64,000 bases of DNA from Streptomyces sp. NBC_01431 (GTDB taxonomy: Bacteria; Actinomycetota; Actinomycetes; Streptomycetales; Streptomycetaceae). Below are positions 60,227 to 64,000 of the stretch, in pieces (the stretch's first letter is position 1; every line of letters begins with the position of its first letter). The notes under the pieces were generated by a model. It was given only the letters and a program-made list of their open reading frames with translations, was not told the DNA's origin and made no database searches. A program made the translations under genes and the position numbers. Location: positions 4,340,001-4,404,000 of the forward strand of contig NZ_CP109496.1 in the NCBI RefSeq assembly GCF_036231355.1, read 5' to 3'.

Positions 60227-60969
60227 TCCTGACTCTCGCCGTCGCGCTCGTCTGTGCCGTCGTGCTGACCGCCACCGTGCTGCGACACCGCAGAGTGGCA
60301 GGCGCGGAGGACCCGTCCGAGACACCCGACGTCATCGAGTACATGGTGATGATGGTCGGCGTGGTGTACGCGATCGTCCTCGGCCTGGCCATCGCCGGGG
60401 TGTGGGAGGCCCGCAACGCCGCCGACGACTCGGTGCACCGCGAGGCGCAGGCGCTGTACGAGGTCGAGCAGCGGGCGCAGGTCTACCCGCCCGGCGTGCG
60501 CGACCGCATCCGGAGCGAGATCGGCGCGTACGCCCAGCACACGGTCACCGTCGACTGGCCCCGGCTGGTCAACGGCGAGGAGCCCGCGCCGCGCGGGGCC
60601 GAACTCCTCGGCACCGTGCGCGCGGACGTCACCCGGCACAAGCCCGCCGACGAGCTGGAGGCCCAGGCCTACCAGCCGCTGCTGGACCAGATCGCCGCCG
60701 CCGACAGCGCCCGTCACGCCCGCATCGACAACGCCGGTTCGACGCTGCCCGGGGTGGTGTGGTTCGGCCTCGTCGGCGGGGCGGTGGTGACGATCGGCCT
60801 GATCTTCATGCTCCAAATCCGGCGCTCGGCAAGGGAGTTGCTGCTCGCCGGAGTGTTCAGCGCGCTGGTGGTCTTCCTTCTGTTCCTGGTGTGGAGCTTC
60901 GACGCCCCGTTCGGCCGCTCCGGCGTGGAGTCGGCGCAGCCGTTCCAGGAGCTGATCAGCACGGTGTAG
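60211..60969 (+). CDS. DUF4239 (bestrophin-like) membrane protein
   Basis: This 252-residue protein has two N-terminal membrane helices (about 4-22, 47-66), a soluble helical middle (ARNAADDSVHREAQALYEVE, GVRDRIRSEIGAYAQHT) and two C-terminal helices. DUF4239 is described as bestrophin-like, and function is not known. ATG 60211 follows CAGGAG. Its last 97 bases are repeated almost exactly at 61908-62004 behind the first immunity gene. Convergent with the immunity genes. Confidence 0.85.
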   Translation: MPQWLVLTLAVALVCAVVLTATVLRHRRVAGAEDPSETPDVIEYMVMMVGVVYAIVLGLAIAGVWEARNAADDSVHREAQALYEVEQRAQVYPPGVRDRIRSEIGAYAQHTVTVDWPRLVNGEEPAPRGAELLGTVRADVTRHKPADELEAQAYQPLLDQIAAADSARHARIDNAGSTLPGVVWFGLVGGAVVTIGLIFMLQIRRSARELLLAGVFSALVVFLLFLVWSFDAPFGRSGVESAQPFQELISTV

Positions 60970-60982
60970 GCCGCGGCCGGGC

Positions 60983-61849
60983 TCAGGTGGGGAACTCGCC
61001 CACCCAGCTGCGGTCGAGGAGGTTCTCGGGAAGGTACTCCGACTCCACCGTGATGGGCATCCCCGCGTCGTGGGCGAGGCAGGCCAGGGCGAGCGGGGCG
61101 AGCGCGACGGCACCGTCGAGGTCCTCGCGCCGCTCCTCGTCGGCGGTCCAGTACTCGTGGTGCAGCTCGACGGCCTGGGTGAGCGCCGCGCTGAACTTCT
61201 CCTCGTCGCCCGTGATGAAGCGGTAGAAGACGTTGAGCGGCGGATAGAGGATCTTGAGCATGAGCTCGCGGTCCACGAACCGCAGCGCGTCGGGGCTGGT
61301 CCCGTCGAACGCGGCGACCAGCTTCTCGCCGAGCTCGGGGCGCTGCATCCAATACGCCTGGACGGCCTCCACCCAGGGGTAGATGTACTCCTCGAACTCC
61401 GCTCCCGAGGCACGCAGCAACTCGACCGGAACGGCGGCGAGTTGGTTCATCCGGTTCTGGTCCCGGCAGATGACGGCGAGCCAGAAGGCCTCCAGCCAGG
61501 TGCCGGCGTCACTGAAGTGCGCCGGAGGGATGGCGGGGATGGTGCGCGGCTTGTGCGCGATCAGGCACTCCACCGTGCTGCCCTCGGGCGCGGTGACCGC
61601 CGCGAACAGCGCGGAGCCGGTCTGCATCGCCGCGACCCAGGCCTCCCACGACTCGACCGCGTTCGCGGTGGGGTCGTGGAGGGCGTGGACACGTGCCGTG
61701 GTGAGCGCCTTGCTGAAGGTGAGACCGAAGCTGTCCGGATACTCACCAAGGTCGTCGATCTCCGCCAGGGTGTCGGCGTCGATCTGAGCCAGCCGCTCGG
61801 CCGAGCCGTCGCCCGGGTCGTACGCGGGCCGCGAAATCTTCGTTGTCAT
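60983..61849 (-). CDS. Immunity protein, Imm49 family (copy 1)
   Basis: This 288-residue cytosolic all-helical protein has WEAWVAAMQTGSALFAAV, WLEAFWLAVICRDQNRMNQL, VPVELLRASGAEFEEYIYPW, LKILYPPLNVFYRFITGDEE and the C-terminal ESEYLPENLLDRSWVGEF. Imm49 proteins neutralise polymorphic toxin nucleases. ATG 61849 follows GAGGAA. It lies two genes downstream of a toxin C-terminus on the same strand. It is clearly homologous to, but well diverged from, copy 2, so it likely recognises a different toxin. Confidence 0.88.
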   Translation of the reverse strand: MTTKISRPAYDPGDGSAERLAQIDADTLAEIDDLGEYPDSFGLTFSKALTTARVHALHDPTANAVESWEAWVAAMQTGSALFAAVTAPEGSTVECLIAHKPRTIPAIPPAHFSDAGTWLEAFWLAVICRDQNRMNQLAAVPVELLRASGAEFEEYIYPWVEAVQAYWMQRPELGEKLVAAFDGTSPDALRFVDRELMLKILYPPLNVFYRFITGDEEKFSAALTQAVELHHEYWTADEERREDLDGAVALAPLALACLAHDAGMPITVESEYLPENLLDRSWVGEFPT

Positions 61850-61907
61850 GGCTCAGTTCCTCACGGACAGGTCGAACCGCTTCATCCGCGGTGCGGAGAT
61901 CCTTCGC

Positions 61908-62004
61908 CTTCCTTCTGTTCCTGGTGTGGAGCTTCGACGCCCCGTTCGGCCGCTCCGGCGTGGAGTCGGCACAGCCGTTCCAGGAGCTGATCAGCACGGT
62001 GTAG
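61908..62004 (+). pseudogene. Duplicated 3' end of the DUF4239 gene (97 bp)
   Basis: This segment repeats 60873-60969 with one mismatch (A for G in GAGTCGGCRCAG) and includes the last 31 codons and the TAG of DUF4239. It lacks the rest of the gene. It is placed between Imm49 copy 1 and copy 2, opposite in direction to both. Near identity shows a recent event that brought in, or duplicated, the copy-1 region. Confidence 0.95.
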
Positions 62005-62007
62005 CGC

Positions 62008-62874
62008 TCACGCCTCGTACTCTCCGACCCAGGACCGCTTCACGAGGTGCTTGGGCAGGTATTCGGAGACGACCTCGATGGGGAACGCGGCGTCGGCGGC
62101 CATGCAGGTGAGGGCCAGCGGGCCGAGGGCGACCAGGCCGTCCCGGGTGAGGGAGCGCGCCTCGTCGCCGGTCCAGTACTGCTTGTGCCAGGTGAGGGCC
62201 TCGCCCAGAGCCTCGTTGAACTCGGCCGCGTCCCGCTTCACGAAGCGGTAGAAGAGGTTGATGGACGGATAGACGAGCTTGAGTGTCGTGTCCGGGTCGG
62301 CGATGGTCGCCTGTTGGGGATCGGTGCCGTGGAAGGCGGCCTGGAGCTTGTCGCCCAGGTCGTCGCGGCCGTGGAAGAGGCTCTGGAGGGTCTCCACCCA
62401 GGAGTACATGTATTCGTCGAAGACCTGCCCGGATGCGCGGAGCAGGGAGACGGGCACGTTCATCAGCCGTTCCAGGCGGTCGTTGTCGCGGCAGATGACC
62501 GCGAGGTAGACCGTCGTGAGCCAGGCCCCGGCGTGCGTGTAGGACGTCGGGCCGGTCGCCGGGAGGTTCTTCACCTCGCCCTTGCTCCCGATCCGGCACG
62601 GTACGGGCCCCTCGGCCGCCGCGGCCGCGTCGAACAACCCGCACCCGACCTGGAGCGCGGTGACCCACGCCTCCCACGTCTCGAACTGACCCGCGTCGGG
62701 GTCGGTCGCGCAGTACGAGTAGGCCACGGTCAGCGCGCTGTCCAGGGCCCGGGACCGGGACATCTCCGACCCTTCGAGCCGCTGGAGCACCCGGTTGGTG
62801 CTCGCCAGGAGCCCCTCCATGTCCTCCTTGATCTGCACGACGGGAAAGTCATGGCGGGGGACGCTCGTGACCAC
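62008..62874 (-). CDS. Immunity protein, Imm49 family (copy 2)
   Basis: This 288-residue Imm49 has WEAWVTALQVGCGLFDAAAA, WLTTVYLAVICRDNDRLERL, VPVSLLRASGQVFDEYMYSW, LKLVYPSINLFYRFVKRDAA and VSEYLPKHLVKRSWVGEYE. GTG 62874 follows AAAGGAG, and that SD overlaps the toxin stop (62887), so it is the cognate immunity gene for the upstream toxin by position. Cytosolic. Confidence 0.92.
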   Translation of the reverse strand: MVTSVPRHDFPVVQIKEDMEGLLASTNRVLQRLEGSEMSRSRALDSALTVAYSYCATDPDAGQFETWEAWVTALQVGCGLFDAAAAAEGPVPCRIGSKGEVKNLPATGPTSYTHAGAWLTTVYLAVICRDNDRLERLMNVPVSLLRASGQVFDEYMYSWVETLQSLFHGRDDLGDKLQAAFHGTDPQQATIADPDTTLKLVYPSINLFYRFVKRDAAEFNEALGEALTWHKQYWTGDEARSLTRDGLVALGPLALTCMAADAAFPIEVVSEYLPKHLVKRSWVGEYEA

Positions 62875-62886
62875 TGGTGCTCTCCT

Positions 62887-64000
62887 TTAAATCTTGAAGT
62901 GTTCCATCACGGCACCAGCGTAGGAGCCCGTGTTGTCGGCCGCCTTCACCAGGACGTAATCGATCTTGTTGTCCTCCAGCGCGTCGAAGAGGGCGTCCGC
63001 GATGTCCCGGTCCTTGCCGCCGCGATTCCACATCTCCGTGAGGATGGTGTGGACGTATTCCTTGGTCCCCTGCTTGACCATCATGTTCGCGGCCGTACCG
63101 GAACCCTTGCGCCAGCCGAGCTCCCCGGAAGGCGCCTTCGCCTCGACTATGAGGTACTTCCCGTTGTCGTCCAGTTTGTAGAGCTGGTCGAACATGTTGG
63201 CACCGTTGGGCGTCTTGGGAAGGTCGATCCAGTCGGCGGTCGGGAATTCCTTGGGAACCACGTGCAGTTCGGCCGCGAGTTCGCCGAGTTTCTCCGACAG
63301 TTTGCTGTTGTTCGGCGTTCCGAGGAGATCCTTGTCATAAGCGAGCTGCGCCGCGGCAAGGTCCTTCTGGGCCTTGGGGCTCGGGGCCTCGTCGAATGCC
63401 TTCTGGGCATTGGTGAGGTCGACACCGAGTTTGCGGTGCTTCGCCGCCTCGTCGAGGTTCGGCAGGTGCCGGGGGTCGACCGAGTCCAGGTTCAGCGCCG
63501 TCTTGCCGAACTTGAACTCGGACGGGCCGTGCGGCAGGGCGTGCCGGGGCACCCAGCTGCCGTTCGGCATCTCCACGAGCTGGGGGAGTTCGACGCCGTC
63601 CACGAGCGTCTCGACGCTCTTGCGGTGGCCGAGCGTGTTGTAGTACTTCTCGCGCCAGGCCGGGTCCTCGTTCGCCCTGCGGACGTGCTCGTCCATGAGG
63701 CGCTTGCGCTCCGCGGCGTCGATCTGCCGCGGCTCGTGGCCGCTCGGGTGCCCGTCCGGGTGCGCGGCATCGCCGCCCGAGCCGTCGTGCCCGCCGCCGG
63801 AGCCGTGGCCGCCGGAGCCGGAGCCGTGCCCGCCGGTGGTGGAGTCGTGGCCGCCGGAGGAGGGCCCGTGCCCGCCGTGGCCCGGGGTGCTGCCGTGTCC
63901 GGCGTCCGCCGCGTGTCCCGCCGTGTCGCCCGTCGAGGGACCGCCCCCGCGGCTCCCGCCCGTCGCACCCCGGTCGAGGTCGTTGGCCGCGCCGTGGCCC
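62887..64000 (-). CDS. Polymorphic toxin C-terminal part, truncated by the window end
   Basis: An open frame runs from beyond 64000 to a TAA at 62887, at least 371 codons. The visible N-terminal part is a Gly/His/Ser-rich linker (63715-64000, repeated GGHGS/GHDS units). It is followed by a helical, Lys-rich region (DPAWREKYYNTLGHRKSVET) and a C-terminal domain with NMFDQLYKLDDNGKYLIVEAKAPSG as a Glu-x-Lys region, plausibly a PD-(D/E)XK nuclease toxin. Toxins of this shape are delivered by type VII or other export systems; the N-terminal delivery domain lies outside. Two Imm49 genes follow downstream. Confidence 0.82.
   Translation of the reverse strand, partial: GHGAANDLDRGATGGSRGGGPSTGDTAGHAADAGHGSTPGHGGHGPSSGGHDSTTGGHGSGSGGHGSGGGHDGSGGDAAHPDGHPSGHEPRQIDAAERKRLMDEHVRRANEDPAWREKYYNTLGHRKSVETLVDGVELPQLVEMPNGSWVPRHALPHGPSEFKFGKTALNLDSVDPRHLPNLDEAAKHRKLGVDLTNAQKAFDEAPSPKAQKDLAAAQLAYDKDLLGTPNNSKLSEKLGELAAELHVVPKEFPTADWIDLPKTPNGANMFDQLYKLDDNGKYLIVEAKAPSGELGWRKGSGTAANMMVKQGTKEYVHTILTEMWNRGGKDRDIADALFDALEDNKIDYVLVKAADNTGSYAGAVMEHFKI

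Noticed and set aside
60983..62874. Imm49 genes as a recent tandem duplication
   Set aside because: The two proteins are strongly diverged while the 97-bp flanking copies are nearly identical, so the genes themselves are not a fresh duplicate.

Overview
The window is high-GC actinobacterial DNA, almost certainly a Streptomyces chromosome. The evidence is strong third-position G/C bias, GTG/TTG and leaderless starts, a single TTA codon, a perfect parS site, an HspR-type operator and a gene order (clpB ... pyrE-fba ... kynA-kynU ... purA) that I remember as core in Streptomyces. The parS site suggests the window is not far from the origin.

Layout. (1) 1-4.7 kb: core genes clpB (HspR operator in front), a YbjN-domain protein and a membrane glycosyltransferase. 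(2) 4.8-10.3 kb: a mosaic accessory island. It is bounded and split by two decayed copies of the 3' end of an aminotransferase gene whose intact copy lies at 10.28-11.47 kb. The cargo is a yefM-yoeB toxin-antitoxin pair, a frameshifted Uma2 gene, a 694-aa protein of unknown function and a UPF0158 protein. (3) 10.3-35.1 kb: core. It holds the aminotransferase, a polyamine-type locus (DUF2617 and membrane aminopropyltransferase), pyrE, parS, fba, a C-S lyase, an MFS pump, DUF3151/DUF3152 proteins, kynA-kynU with a likely kynB, a two-component system, a P450, an ABC exporter with a divergent regulator, a lipid-kinase-like protein and purA. Streptomyces-type intergenic repeats follow some operons.

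(4) 35.1-59.6 kb: a biosynthetic gene cluster. A leftward operon (45.5 to 38.7 kb) encodes an ABM-type monooxygenase, an SDR, an AvrD-family protein, a P-loop NTPase, a KAS III, an ACP, an FAD monooxygenase and a SnoaL-like protein. A second leftward operon encodes acyl-CoA carboxylase beta and epsilon subunits and a 48-aa orphan peptide. A two-component pair, a LysR regulator, a second SDR, a PNPOx-like protein, a CMD-family protein, an acyltransferase, an exporter, two quinone-oxidoreductase paralogues, a type II thioesterase and a HAD phosphatase follow. The right edge is a gamma-butyrolactone-type control module: pseudo-receptor-like TetR, receptor-like TetR, AfsA-type synthase and an acyl-CoA dehydrogenase gene with the only in-frame TTA codon I found. 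Three related palindromes mark its likely regulon. No ketosynthase alpha/beta pair or modular PKS is present. The cluster may therefore make a beta-ketoacyl/sugar-type small molecule by AvrD chemistry rather than an aromatic polyketide.

(5) 59.7-64 kb: a DUF4239 membrane protein, two Imm49 immunity genes and the C-terminal part of a polymorphic toxin that runs off the window end. A 97-bp copy of the DUF4239 3' end sits between the two immunity genes. This is the same kind of 3'-end-duplication scar as in the aminotransferase island.
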